A stretch of DNA of 64,000 nucleotides, from NCBI GenBank assembly GCA_014379905.1, contig JACMKX010000144.1:1-64000 (forward strand). The letters run 5' to 3'. The position numbers and the translations under genes are program-made. The stretch comes from Ferruginibacter sp. (GTDB lineage: Bacteria > Bacteroidota > Bacteroidia > Chitinophagales > Chitinophagaceae). The notes beneath the pieces are model-generated. The model saw nothing but the letters and a program-made list of their open reading frames with translations. It was not told the origin of the DNA and made no database searches. Below are positions 46,046-54,591 of the stretch, piece after piece. Every line of letters begins with the position of its first letter. Positions within the stretch are counted from its first letter, which is position 1.

Positions 46046-46951
46046 ATGCAGGATATGAAATATTTTCCCCGGCTATGGATATGCCTGTTCCTCTTTCAGT
46101 ACAGCTATGCACAAAATGGAATGATAGTTTTTCAAACAGATTTTGGTTTGAAAGATGGTGCTGTTTCTGCAATGAAGGGTGTAGCAATGAACGTAAGTAA
46201 TAAGCTTCAGTTGTTCGATCTTACACATGATATTCCTCCGTACAATATTTGGGAAGCGGCCCTCCGGTTAGAGCAGGCTGCACCTTACTGGCCAAAAGGC
46301 ACTGTATTTGTTTCCGTGGTGGACCCGGGTGTGGGCTCGCAAAGAAAACCGGTAGTATTGCAAACCCGCAATGGTTACTTTTTTGTTTCACCGGATAACG
46401 GTACACTTACGCTCATAGCTCAACAAATGGACATTGAATCAGTAAGAGAGATAGATGAAAAGCTGAACCGCTTACCTGGCTCCTCAGCGTCATACACTTT
46501 TCATGGAAGAGATATTTTTGCCTACACAGCCGCAAGGCTGGCTGCTGGTAAAATAAAATTCCGGGAAGTGGGCAAATTGCTGAGTCCGCAAGTGCTGACA
46601 TTACATTATCAAAAACCAATATTGGAAAATGGTTTATTAAGAGGCACAGTTAGCATTCTGGATATTCAATACGGCAATTTGTGGAGTAATATTCCATCAG
46701 CGCTGTTGAAAGAAGCTGGTATAAATATCAATGACAGTGTTCATGTGAAAATTTCAAATGATTCAAAAACAATGTACGAAGGAACTGTTTTATATGCCAA
46801 TACATTTTCGGCAGTGCCGGAAGGAGTGCCGGTAAGTTACCTCAACAGCCTTTTGAATTTTTCCATCGCCATTAATATGGGAAGCTTTGCAGGAAAATAT
46901 AATATAGAAAGCGGACCTGCCTGGAAGATAGAAATTAAAAAGCGGGAGTAA
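46046..46951 (+). CDS. Exported SAM hydroxide adenosyltransferase (DUF62)
   Basis: 301 residues. After MKYFPRLWICLFLFQYSYAQ, a signal peptide (start 46046 or 46055), comes the SAM hydroxide adenosyltransferase fold: MIVFQTDFGLKDGAVSAMKG, FDLTHDIPPYNIWEAA, FVSVVDPGVGSQRKPV, FVSPDNGTLTL, TFHGRDIFAYTAARLA. The Asp, Arg and His in the D-FG, GVGSQR and FHGRD positions are those of the hydrolytic members, which split SAM into adenosine and methionine using water, not the halogenase members. The signal peptide is odd because SAM is cytoplasmic. It follows the cupin gene by 13 bases. Confidence 0.88.
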   Translation: MQDMKYFPRLWICLFLFQYSYAQNGMIVFQTDFGLKDGAVSAMKGVAMNVSNKLQLFDLTHDIPPYNIWEAALRLEQAAPYWPKGTVFVSVVDPGVGSQRKPVVLQTRNGYFFVSPDNGTLTLIAQQMDIESVREIDEKLNRLPGSSASYTFHGRDIFAYTAARLAAGKIKFREVGKLLSPQVLTLHYQKPILENGLLRGTVSILDIQYGNLWSNIPSALLKEAGININDSVHVKISNDSKTMYEGTVLYANTFSAVPEGVPVSYLNSLLNFSIAINMGSFAGKYNIESGPAWKIEIKKRE

Positions 46952-47045
46952 GTTTTGAGTGAGCTTCCGTCTTGCGGTGACCCACTCAAAACTTATAAAT
47001 CTTCTGAGTGGGTCAATGCAAGACGGTGGCTCACTCAGAAGATTT
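46951..47045. repeat. Two stop-adjacent hairpins with a shared core, facing each other
   Basis: Hairpin A, 46951-46992: arms AGTTTTGAGTG and CACTCAAAACT. Hairpin B, 46998-47045: arms AATCTTCTGAGTG and CACTCAGAAGATT. The two cores are inverted copies (GTGAGCTTCCGTCTTGCGGT in A; GTGAGCCACCGTCTTGCATT on the opposite strand in B). A begins at the last base of the upstream stop codon; B ends inside the stop codon of the convergent gene. Probably terminators for both. Confidence 0.7.
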
Positions 47046-48219
47046 ATTGGAATACCCTCCCCAAAATCCTGAGAAATGCTTCTTTGGTATTTATCATGGG
47101 ATCAATAAATCCATAGTTTCCATTGGTCATCCACGATACAGTAGTGCCTGTGGCGGGGAAATAGAGCACTGTTCCAAAATAGCCTATCGCATCTCCGCTG
47201 TGAAAAGCAGCTGTACCATACGGTGTTTGTATTATAAATATTCCCAGGCCGTATGCTATATTAAAAAAGCCAGGCTCATTACCAGGCACCGTTTGTAGCA
47301 TTTCCACTAAAGTGGGAAAATTAATCAGCCTTCCCTCAAACAAGGCACGCATGATGAGGCATAAATCTGTTGGAACAGCATGTAAACCACCATCGGCTGT
47401 ATAATAATCCCAGCCATTAAAATAAGTGCTTTCAAAAGGTTTCCCGGTATTATAATAATCGGTATATCCCCTTGCAAGATCCGCCGGAACGGGATCATTA
47501 ATATTAAACCGGGTATGCTTTAATTGCAGGGGGTCAAATATATGTTGCTTAAAATATTCAGAAAAATGTTTGCCACTCACTCTTTCTATCAGCATACCCA
47601 ACAAAATATAACTGGTGTTGGAATAACGAACGCCTGCGCCAGGGGCAAAATAAGCATTTCGGTTTCTGGCATAATGCAACAACTCATTTGGTTGCCATGT
47701 TTTTGTAAGGTCATTGAGGCTGGCCAGTTGAAATTGTTCATCTTGAATATAATTGTAAAGACCGGCGGAATGGTTCAGCAGTTGTCTTACAGTGGCAACA
47801 TTTGCATTGTCAATATCCTTTAATAAATCTGCCGGCAGGTAATCAGCTATTTTTTTATCGAGGTCAATTAAATTTTGTTCTTTAAGTTTTAATACGCTTA
47901 CAGCCGTTAATATTTTTACGATACTTCCGGCCCTTGTTACCTGGCAGGTTTCAAATTTTTTGTTACCTGCAATATCCGCCATTCCAGCCGACCCAATGAA
48001 CCAGCCTTTACCGGGTTGATTTACGGCCATGGTAATACCCGGCACTCCTGCACCCGCAAGTGAATCAATTAATTGCTGCAATTGTACTTTTTTTGGATGC
48101 GTATTTACCATCGTATCATTCAATGGCTCCATGCAACCTACTCTTGTTTGTAACAGCTGATCGCTCTTACATGAACAAAAGAGGCACATTATACTACATG
48201 TAATAAAAATCATTTTCAT
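47044..48219 (-). CDS. Class C beta-lactamase-like serine hydrolase, lipoprotein
   Basis: 391 residues. The N-terminus MKMIFITCSIMCLFCSCKS carries a lipobox-like CSC, so it may be a lipoprotein. Catalytic motifs: S99-I-V-K102 (AGSIVKILTA), Y-S-N in VRYSNTSYILLG, and the HSGDAIGYFG motif near the end (equivalent of KTG). This is the beta-lactamase/D-alanyl-D-alanine carboxypeptidase/esterase fold; its substrate cannot be deduced. It overlaps the upstream gene by 4 bases. Confidence 0.9.
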   Translation of the reverse strand: MKMIFITCSIMCLFCSCKSDQLLQTRVGCMEPLNDTMVNTHPKKVQLQQLIDSLAGAGVPGITMAVNQPGKGWFIGSAGMADIAGNKKFETCQVTRAGSIVKILTAVSVLKLKEQNLIDLDKKIADYLPADLLKDIDNANVATVRQLLNHSAGLYNYIQDEQFQLASLNDLTKTWQPNELLHYARNRNAYFAPGAGVRYSNTSYILLGMLIERVSGKHFSEYFKQHIFDPLQLKHTRFNINDPVPADLARGYTDYYNTGKPFESTYFNGWDYYTADGGLHAVPTDLCLIMRALFEGRLINFPTLVEMLQTVPGNEPGFFNIAYGLGIFIIQTPYGTAAFHSGDAIGYFGTVLYFPATGTTVSWMTNGNYGFIDPMINTKEAFLRILGRVFQ

Positions 48220-48815
48220 CTTTTTGTTGTTTTTATGGTGTTATTAAAATTGTATCTGATAAAAATCTCATAATTGCGGTGAGGCAACACGATGGTAAAT
48301 TGTTCAACATGCGGTGTCTGGGCCCAAACATTAATTCCAGCACCAGCATGAAACGCCGGTAAATTGGGAAGCTGGTAACTGGCTTTTAGCACGATAGATA
48401 TCCACCCTTCAGCTTTCCAACTGGCTTCTGTTTGCTCCCATTTCCCATCAATGATTTTATAAGCGGGTTCAGTGCTTTTCAACATGAGTGCCCCCGCAGA
48501 CATTCCGGCCTGGAGCTGAAATGGTTTTTTGGGAGGTACTATCCCGTACCGGTAGCCATAGCCTGCCTGCACAGCCCGAAAAAGTGGTTCATGCAGGAAA
48601 TAACCTGCTATTATTTCTTTTAACCAGCGTTTGTTTGCATTTTCTTTGGTGAGGTAACTCAGTTTTAAGCCCGGATGAATTTTATGGGAAGGGAGACTTT
48701 TAAATGGCAGCGTTACCTGTTCGTGAAATCCGCTTAATTCCAGCTGCCGTACCTGCGCCGGAAGCCGATGTGCTAAAAGCAGCAGGAAAATAAAAAAGAT
48801 CTTGTGAAAAGTCAT
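48216..48815 (-). CDS. Probable outer-membrane beta-barrel protein
   Basis: 199 residues: signal peptide to HRLPAQ, then amphipathic beta strands (HPGLKLSYLTKENAN, LFRAVQAGYGYRYGI, FQLQAGMSAGALML, GWISIVLKASYQL, YEIFIRYNFNN). The final aromatic strand suits a barrel. No known family recognised. Coupled to the serine hydrolase gene (ATGA overlap) and 88 bases downstream of a LytTR regulator gene. Confidence 0.7.
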   Translation of the reverse strand: MTFHKIFFIFLLLLAHRLPAQVRQLELSGFHEQVTLPFKSLPSHKIHPGLKLSYLTKENANKRWLKEIIAGYFLHEPLFRAVQAGYGYRYGIVPPKKPFQLQAGMSAGALMLKSTEPAYKIIDGKWEQTEASWKAEGWISIVLKASYQLPNLPAFHAGAGINVWAQTPHVEQFTIVLPHRNYEIFIRYNFNNTIKTTKR

Positions 48816-48903
48816 AGCAATTATTTTTCACAAAATTATATTGGCCCCGGGTATGGAAAGGCTTTAGGGGAGGGCATTTAAGCCGAACCGGACAATAAAT
48901 AAA

Positions 48904-49764
48904 CTAAAGCAGGCTGGTTTGGCGCCACCATTTTTGAAATTCAGCCGCTCGTTCTTTGGAAACAAATATTTGTGCGTTTATATAGTGGGGCAACCTGATC
49001 AGTAATTTTCGTGTAGCAGTTTGTTCAACCGCCTCCACTACTTTTTTACTGGCCAACGCCTGCCGGTTGAGACGAAAAAATTGAAAGCCTTCCAACTTTT
49101 GTCCCCATTCATCCATGGTACCGGCCACAAAATACTTTTCTCCGCTAAAAGTGTAGAGCCAAACCATTTTGCTTTTACTGATTAGTATGCTACAATCAGC
49201 AATGGGCAAAGGCTTTTGAACAAATCCAACTTGTACTATCACAAATTCACGGGTTATGTCATTAGCTTTTTCTGCTACCTTAATGGTATGGGTATGTTCG
49301 CTAAAAAAAAGATAGTGAACCAGGTAAAAAAGATTTATTAATAACAGGAATAAAAAGCAAAGCGGCAGTTCCAAATAAAAGACAGCAGTTTTTTCAAAAG
49401 GAATATTTATAAGAGAAAGATAAATTATTTCAAGTGCTATGATAACAACCAAAGGTAATAACACACTATACAATCCCTGTAGCCATGACCTTTTTTTCAG
49501 ATCCCGGTGCCAGGGCACGGATGCATCAAGGCGAAGGGTAACTTTCTTAATATAAAAACCAGCTAAAAAGCTGGCCGTAACTGAAAAAAGAAAATCCGTA
49601 TAAAAGGATGGGATGTGTAACAGTTCAATGAGTGAATTATCATTGGCGATAAATAGCATGGCGAGTGAAAGCGAGGGATAACCAGTGAACCATAACCATT
49701 TATCGGAGTACTTTTCACGGGTAAAAATCACGTTTCTTTCAGCAGAAATAATTTCGGATTGCAT
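48904..49764 (-). CDS. Membrane-bound LytTR-family transcriptional regulator
   Basis: 286 residues. Four hydrophobic segments (WFTGYPSLSLAMLFIA; DFLFSVTASFLAGFYI; LLPLVVIIALEIIYLSLI; LELPLCFLFLLLINLFYLVHYLFF) precede a C-terminal LytTR DNA-binding domain. Its marks are ILISKSKMVWLYTFSGEKYFV, MDEWGQKLEGFQFFRLNRQALASKK and RKLLIRLPHYINAQIFVSKERAAEFQKWW. The classical partner kinase is absent. It probably senses an envelope signal and regulates neighbours 48815-47044 (inference). Confidence 0.88.
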   Translation of the reverse strand: MQSEIISAERNVIFTREKYSDKWLWFTGYPSLSLAMLFIANDNSLIELLHIPSFYTDFLFSVTASFLAGFYIKKVTLRLDASVPWHRDLKKRSWLQGLYSVLLPLVVIIALEIIYLSLINIPFEKTAVFYLELPLCFLFLLLINLFYLVHYLFFSEHTHTIKVAEKANDITREFVIVQVGFVQKPLPIADCSILISKSKMVWLYTFSGEKYFVAGTMDEWGQKLEGFQFFRLNRQALASKKVVEAVEQTATRKLLIRLPHYINAQIFVSKERAAEFQKWWRQTSLL

Positions 49765-49793
49765 GTTGCGAAATTAAGCCGGAAATAAAGATC

Positions 49794-49845
49794 CCGGTTG
49801 CTGCGACATCCCATTTTTTTTATGGGAGCCGCAATCCAAAACCGG
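49794..49845 (-). terminator. Hairpin after the sterol-desaturase gene
   Basis: Nested stems: CCGGTT/AACCGG outer, TGCG-like/GCA middle, TCCCAT/ATGGGA inner. It lies 21 bases past the stop of the minus-strand gene at 49866. Confidence 0.45.
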
Positions 49846-49865
49846 AATACCTGTAGCTATACTTT

Positions 49866-50624
49866 TTATTTATTTAAGGGTTTATCTACTTCTTTAAAAA
49901 GCAACATTTCTTTTACTCTTGCAGAAGCGCCATAATAGAAACCATTTTCGGGTACATACTTTGAAGGGTTGCGGAAAGTATTAAACAGCATATCAAACAA
50001 TGGAATCGAACAATAGTTATAGGCATGCACACCTTTTTCATGATGCACTGCATGGCTTTCCGGGCGCTGAACAATATAACCGAGCCATACCGGTGTTTTT
50101 ATATTGGCATGCTGTAAAATATTCAGGAAGTTTAAAACCAGCAACATGATACCGATTGATTCCGGCGGTAATCCTGTAATAAAAGAAAATACGACAGTTC
50201 CCAACACTGTCCAGCCAATCATATCGGCCGGGCTAAAATAATAAGCTCCGTAAGTGTCGATCCTTTCTGCACTGTGGTGCATCTGGTGAAAAACCCTCCA
50301 TAAAAATTTCTGTCCGTGCATGGTGCGATGCCAGATATATACTCCCAGTTCATTTGCCAGGATGGCAATGATGGCTCCGGCGATAACGTTCATCCCGGAA
50401 AGATTTAATAAATGGAATGTTGGTAACCAGTGAGCATATAAAAATGGCAGGTAAGAAGATATAAAAAAGTATACTACGAAAGCTATTATTCCTTTCAGAT
50501 GCCAGTAAGGAACTACGGGCATTTTTCGTGCAGGAAAAACAGCTTCCCAAAGCATAAGAAAAAGGTACATTCCTAAAATGATCAGTGTAATGGGGTTCAA
50601 TAAAAGATCCAATGGTGTAGGCAT
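49866..50624 (-). CDS. Sterol desaturase/fatty acid hydroxylase family protein
   Basis: 252 residues of integral membrane di-iron oxygenase. Three histidine clusters: WHRTMHGQKFLWRVFHQMHHSAE, then HAVHHEKGVHAYNYG-like (HAVHHEKG). Four or more membrane helices (LIILGMYLFLMLWEAVF; GIIAFVVYFFISSYLPFLY; VIAGAIIAILANELGVYI; IGIMLLVLNFLNILQ). It hydroxylates or desaturates a lipid acyl or polycyclic chain; the target is unknown. It precedes the LytTR gene. Confidence 0.92.
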   Translation of the reverse strand: MPTPLDLLLNPITLIILGMYLFLMLWEAVFPARKMPVVPYWHLKGIIAFVVYFFISSYLPFLYAHWLPTFHLLNLSGMNVIAGAIIAILANELGVYIWHRTMHGQKFLWRVFHQMHHSAERIDTYGAYYFSPADMIGWTVLGTVVFSFITGLPPESIGIMLLVLNFLNILQHANIKTPVWLGYIVQRPESHAVHHEKGVHAYNYCSIPLFDMLFNTFRNPSKYVPENGFYYGASARVKEMLLFKEVDKPLNK

Positions 50625-50646
50625 AAAATTGTTATTATTAGTGTGA

Positions 50647-51165
50647 TTATTTTGATTGGTTTTTTAGGGCAGGTAAAAAACGGGTCGGTTGTTTTTTAAA
50701 TTTTAAGTGATAGTCCGGCGAACTGTCAACAAATATTTTTCCCGAGGAAGCGATCCTGATATTACAATCACCATTTATAAATACTCTTAGTTCTTTTGAT
50801 TGCAAAAGAGCCGCAGTAGTTACAGAAACATTTCCGTTCAATTCCAGGAACTCCAGCTCTGATACAGGGATAAGAATCAGCGGTTTTTTGCCCCTGTAAA
50901 AATCCGCTGATTCAATGGTCATTACACCTGCTTCATTTTGTATTTTAACTGTGTTTTCAATAGCAGTTCTTTCTTTAATGGTTAGTTCTGTTGAATTGTC
51001 TTTCACAAACACAATATCGGCGTCACCATTTAAAATGATCTTATGGAATTTCTTACTGATCTTAACCGTTCTTGTTTTCAAAGTAGGGTCTGTATCCCTT
51101 TTACCTGCTTCGGCAGGATTTATTAAAAAAGCAAATACGATGCTGGCAAAAAATAATTTTATCAT
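50647..51165 (-). CDS. GIN-domain (DUF2807-like) secreted protein
   Basis: 172 residues with signal peptide (to PAEAG). A right-handed beta-rich repeat follows: FHKIILNGDADIVFVKDNSTELTIKE, VKIQNEAGVMTIESAD, LEFLELNGNVSVTTAALLQSKELRVFINGDCNIRI. This is the pattern of the 'auto-transporter adhesin head GIN' family. It is shorter than usual (about 230). Likely periplasmic or surface bound. Role unknown; 22 bases upstream of the sterol-desaturase gene. Confidence 0.75.
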   Translation of the reverse strand: MIKLFFASIVFAFLINPAEAGKRDTDPTLKTRTVKISKKFHKIILNGDADIVFVKDNSTELTIKERTAIENTVKIQNEAGVMTIESADFYRGKKPLILIPVSELEFLELNGNVSVTTAALLQSKELRVFINGDCNIRIASSGKIFVDSSPDYHLKFKKQPTRFLPALKNQSK

Positions 51166-51265
51166 GTTTATAGTTTTAATTCTTGAATAATATTGAATAA
51201 CAAAATTGCAATATCCTCTACTTTAAATCAATCACCGAACAGAGGGTATAGTTCCCCGAAACCGG

Positions 51266-52183
51266 TTACCGTATATCATTAATGAATGTTACCAGGTCTT
51301 CTGCAAATCGTTGCGGTTCTTCCCAGTGCAATGCGTGTCCGGTACCTTCGTAAATTTTAAGGGTTGATTTTTTTAAAGAGGAACGGAGCAGGTCCTGGTC
51401 GGCCCGGCTGCAGAAACCATCTTTGTCTCCCCATATAATAAGTGCAGGACTGTCAAAATTTTTCAGCCTGCTATAACAGGTACTGCTGGTCCACCCGGCT
51501 GCCACAGCTTTCCATACATAAGCGGGTACTTTCCACGTTTCTTCTATGAAAGTTTTCATCATAGTTTCATCCACCTGTCTTACCGCAGTACCTCTCTGAA
51601 AACCTTCAGCAAATGCATGATCAACCGGGTCTGTTAACTGGTCGATCATTATCTTAAAATCTGATACGGCCGTTGTATTGTAATCTGCAAAAGATCCTGC
51701 CAACACTATTCCCCTGGTTAGCCCGGGATAGTTGCCAGCAAAACTTTGTACAATGGTACTCCCCATAGAATGACCAACGAGTATAGGTTTAATAATATTA
51801 AGCCTGCGGATAAAAATGGCGAGGTCTTTTGAAAAATCTTCCGGGTGATAACCTGCCAGCGGCCTCGAAGAATTTCCATGACCACGCAGTGATATTGCAT
51901 ACACATGAAGATTAGCGGGCAGGTGTGGCAACACCATTTCGTAGGAATGCCACGAATCTGTAAAGCCATGAAGCAGTATAACGGGTGTACCATCAAAGCA
52001 TCCCTGCTCAACATATTCCAATGTGATCTCACTGGTAATGTCAATTGTTTTTAAAACGGGTATCATGGGCGCATCTCCTGAAAAGGATGCACGGCAAGGA
52101 TTTAAACCATTTGGTTTTTGCGCCAGGCAAATGCTTGTAACAGCGATGAGGAAGCTTATTGCCAGGGTGAATTTACTTTTCAT
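51266..52183 (-). CDS. Secreted alpha/beta hydrolase
   Basis: 305 residues with signal peptide to CLAQ. Alpha/beta-hydrolase motifs: oxyanion HGFTDSWHS, nucleophile elbow VGHSMGSTI, acid WGDKDGF, catalytic His GTGHALHWEEP. A cap is formed by the segment around residues 165-225. Substrates of such exported esterases cannot be deduced. It lies between the GIN protein and the haloperoxidase gene; all on the minus strand. Confidence 0.9.
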   Translation of the reverse strand: MKSKFTLAISFLIAVTSICLAQKPNGLNPCRASFSGDAPMIPVLKTIDITSEITLEYVEQGCFDGTPVILLHGFTDSWHSYEMVLPHLPANLHVYAISLRGHGNSSRPLAGYHPEDFSKDLAIFIRRLNIIKPILVGHSMGSTIVQSFAGNYPGLTRGIVLAGSFADYNTTAVSDFKIMIDQLTDPVDHAFAEGFQRGTAVRQVDETMMKTFIEETWKVPAYVWKAVAAGWTSSTCYSRLKNFDSPALIIWGDKDGFCSRADQDLLRSSLKKSTLKIYEGTGHALHWEEPQRFAEDLVTFINDIR

Positions 52184-52312
52184 ACTCTATAATTTTGAAA
52201 GTAAAATTCAGCCTGCAGGCCGGTAAAAAAAATAACCTAAATAGCAAAAATACTCCCCGAAAGCGGGAGAGGAAATTTATTTAAGGGGTCAGGTGGGAGT
52301 ATCACAAAAAAA

Positions 52313-52342
52313 ATTACAAAAGTCCGTTTGGACTTTTGTAAT
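52313..52342 (-). terminator. Terminator after the haloperoxidase gene
   Basis: ATTACAAAAGTCC / GGACTTTTGTAAT, a perfect 13-bp stem with a 4-base loop, 16 bases beyond the stop at 52359. Confidence 0.8.
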
Positions 52343-52358
52343 TAAATATAATTATTTA

Positions 52359-53642
52359 TCAGAGAGGTCTTAACCTGGTATCCACCATCCAGTTACCTAT
52401 TTTTGTTCCCATGGCCTGTCCGGCTACACAGGAAAAACGAAAGTGAAGACCTGCCATCACTCTTGAATCAGCATTTTCGTTAGCAGCTTTGCTAAACGCT
52501 GAAAAACTTCTTGTACTTCCTGCAGGCACAGCGGTGAATGAAGTCATTGTAAAGGCTGTGTTATCTCCCAGTATTCTTGCAAGTACAGTAGCAGCCGCAT
52601 TGCCCAGGGCGCTGTGTGTAGAAGGGTAATCCTGTATAGGCGGGGTAGGCTCTGCAGGTTCCCAGGTGGCATCGGGAGCGGTATCATTATTACCATCAAT
52701 ATCCCCGGCTTTTATAGCCGTGTAAGGCCGCCAAAAATTATAATGAATTTTCGACTCCCATCCTGCTATGTAAGCATCTGCCATAGCCATATCAACCAAT
52801 GCAAATAGCCTGGCAGTTTCCAAGAGGTTTAAATTTTTATTAGTTGCCGCTGTTCTTGCTACCCTGTTCCACCCGGCTTCGGAAAATTCGTACCAGAATT
52901 TAGCATATTCCGTCTGGTCTGTAGTTCGTACCGCACTATTTAATTTCCCCAATTGTTTTACTTCGTTGTAGTCTTTCGAATACGTTATACTATTGAGCGA
53001 AGGTTGAGGCAAGGACCGGAATTGACTATTTGTTTGCATGCCAAATGGTTTTACCTCTTTCCAATGCGGAGCAAAAATAAAAGCTAAAGGTGGTACCCCC
53101 TGGTAAACACCTGGTATTGTTGATGGCGGTACAGGAACAACATCTTCACCAACAGAACCATCATTTAGGCGGTTATTGATAATAGCTTCGGCTGCTTTTT
53201 TTCCTAATACCAACCCTTTTTCTTTTTCCGCACCTGCCGGGATAAGAAGGAGTGATTGTGATAAAGCAGAGTCGAGATAGCTCTTGCTGCTGGGTATTTC
53301 GTTTAATAAAATATTGTATGCTGCTGTAGCCGCCGCTGTTACAGGGTCAGCGTCCTTATCTTTTTCGGTCAATGCATGTGTTGCATATTTTGGCTGAATG
53401 GCATTCAGCGCATCGTGCATTGCCAGGTGCATCATGGCATTTATTCTCGATGCCTGTAATGAATGCTGGTATAAAGGACCTCCAAAAGCTTTGAAGGCAA
53501 TTTCATTCCACTGCAAAACTATTGCATTGGAAATTTTTTCTACTTTTCCGTTCTTTTCATCGTCTTTTTTGCAGGAAACAGTTATCAGTAAAGTAGCTGA
53601 TACGAGACTTGCAACTACCAAACGTTGAATCATTTTTTTCAT
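52359..53642 (-). CDS. Vanadium-dependent haloperoxidase-like lipoprotein (PAP2 superfamily)
   Basis: 427 residues. A lipoprotein signal peptide ends LLITVSCKKDDEK. The C-terminal half has the vanadate site: Lys298 and Arg305 in SKIHYNFWRP (spacing as in chloroperoxidase), Ser341-Thr-His343 in YPSTHSALGNA, and Arg394/His400 in SRVMAGLHFRFS. All six catalytic positions fit, so halide oxidation or a phosphatase-type reaction is possible. I recall many bacterial members without proven halogenating activity. It is exported and probably outer-membrane anchored. It stands between hydrolase and PhzF genes with its own terminator. Confidence 0.88.
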   Translation of the reverse strand: MKKMIQRLVVASLVSATLLITVSCKKDDEKNGKVEKISNAIVLQWNEIAFKAFGGPLYQHSLQASRINAMMHLAMHDALNAIQPKYATHALTEKDKDADPVTAAATAAYNILLNEIPSSKSYLDSALSQSLLLIPAGAEKEKGLVLGKKAAEAIINNRLNDGSVGEDVVPVPPSTIPGVYQGVPPLAFIFAPHWKEVKPFGMQTNSQFRSLPQPSLNSITYSKDYNEVKQLGKLNSAVRTTDQTEYAKFWYEFSEAGWNRVARTAATNKNLNLLETARLFALVDMAMADAYIAGWESKIHYNFWRPYTAIKAGDIDGNNDTAPDATWEPAEPTPPIQDYPSTHSALGNAAATVLARILGDNTAFTMTSFTAVPAGSTRSFSAFSKAANENADSRVMAGLHFRFSCVAGQAMGTKIGNWMVDTRLRPL

Positions 53643-53773
53643 GTTATTATACTTTTTTGATGAGGATGCAAATGTCTATTTTTACAGCCCTGAAAAGAAT
53701 AACCACATTTGGAAAATGATTCCCCGAAGAAGGTGATGGGTGTTTGCAGAGAAAAAAGCAGCGGGGAAATATC

Positions 53774-54574
53774 TTAAATGTTCATTGTTCCTTTAAAAAC
53801 AATAACCGCGTTACTGGTTACTTCCATTTGTGTACCCGATAGCATATTCATATTGATATACCCGCCTCGTTTTGATAATTGCCTGGCAGTAAGTGTTGAC
53901 TTGTTGAATGCATTTCCCCAATATTTTGCCAGAACAGAATGAGAAGCCCCGGTCACCGGGTCTTCATTGATACCGATCCATGGGCAAAAACACCTGGAAT
54001 AAAAATCATAACCTTCATCGCCCGACTTACAGGTTACTACCAGTTCTTTTATTTTATCGGGTGCTTTTATTGCTGCAATAAAATCAGGATGAATGTTGTG
54101 TAATGCGTCTTTATCCGCCACTTCCACGATAAGCATTTCCAGTTCGGATGCATAGGCAGCATGCACTGGCTCGGTTATACCAAATGCCTGGTACAATTCA
54201 TTGCTCACCTTACACTCTATGGCATCATACAAAGGAAACAGCATTTTTACATGCGTGTTTTCTTTAGCTGCGGTTATTTGTAAAGAATGATGGGTGGTTA
54301 ATTTGATTTCGGGAGCGTTCTCCAACAATAATTTTGCAGAAGCAAGCGTAGCATGACCACAAAACGCCACTTCAACAGTGGGTGTAAAATAGCGGATAGC
54401 ATAATGATCCTTGTCTTTTGGAAGGAGAAAAGCTGTTTCCGATAAATTTAATTCCGCGGCAATGTACTGCATTGTTTCAACAGGCAATGCTGTTTCCGGA
54501 AGGCATACCCCTGCAGGATTTCCTTTAAAGGGCTCATCTGTAAAGGCATCAATGATGAAAGTTTTTATTTCCAT
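53774..54574 (-). CDS. PhzF family isomerase-like protein
   Basis: 266 residues of the diaminopimelate epimerase-like PhzF fold: FTDEPFKGNPAGVCL at the start, the catalytic Glu46 in NLSETAFLL, YFTPTVEVAFCGHATLAS, and the second domain INEDPVTGASHSVLAKYWG with GDPVTGxxH-type motif. PhzF members isomerise small metabolites; the phenazine pathway is not present here, so the substrate is unknown. It is 17 bases downstream of the response-regulator gene. Confidence 0.92.
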   Translation of the reverse strand: MEIKTFIIDAFTDEPFKGNPAGVCLPETALPVETMQYIAAELNLSETAFLLPKDKDHYAIRYFTPTVEVAFCGHATLASAKLLLENAPEIKLTTHHSLQITAAKENTHVKMLFPLYDAIECKVSNELYQAFGITEPVHAAYASELEMLIVEVADKDALHNIHPDFIAAIKAPDKIKELVVTCKSGDEGYDFYSRCFCPWIGINEDPVTGASHSVLAKYWGNAFNKSTLTARQLSKRGGYINMNMLSGTQMEVTSNAVIVFKGTMNI

Positions 54575-54591
54575 AAATAATTGAAAGATTT

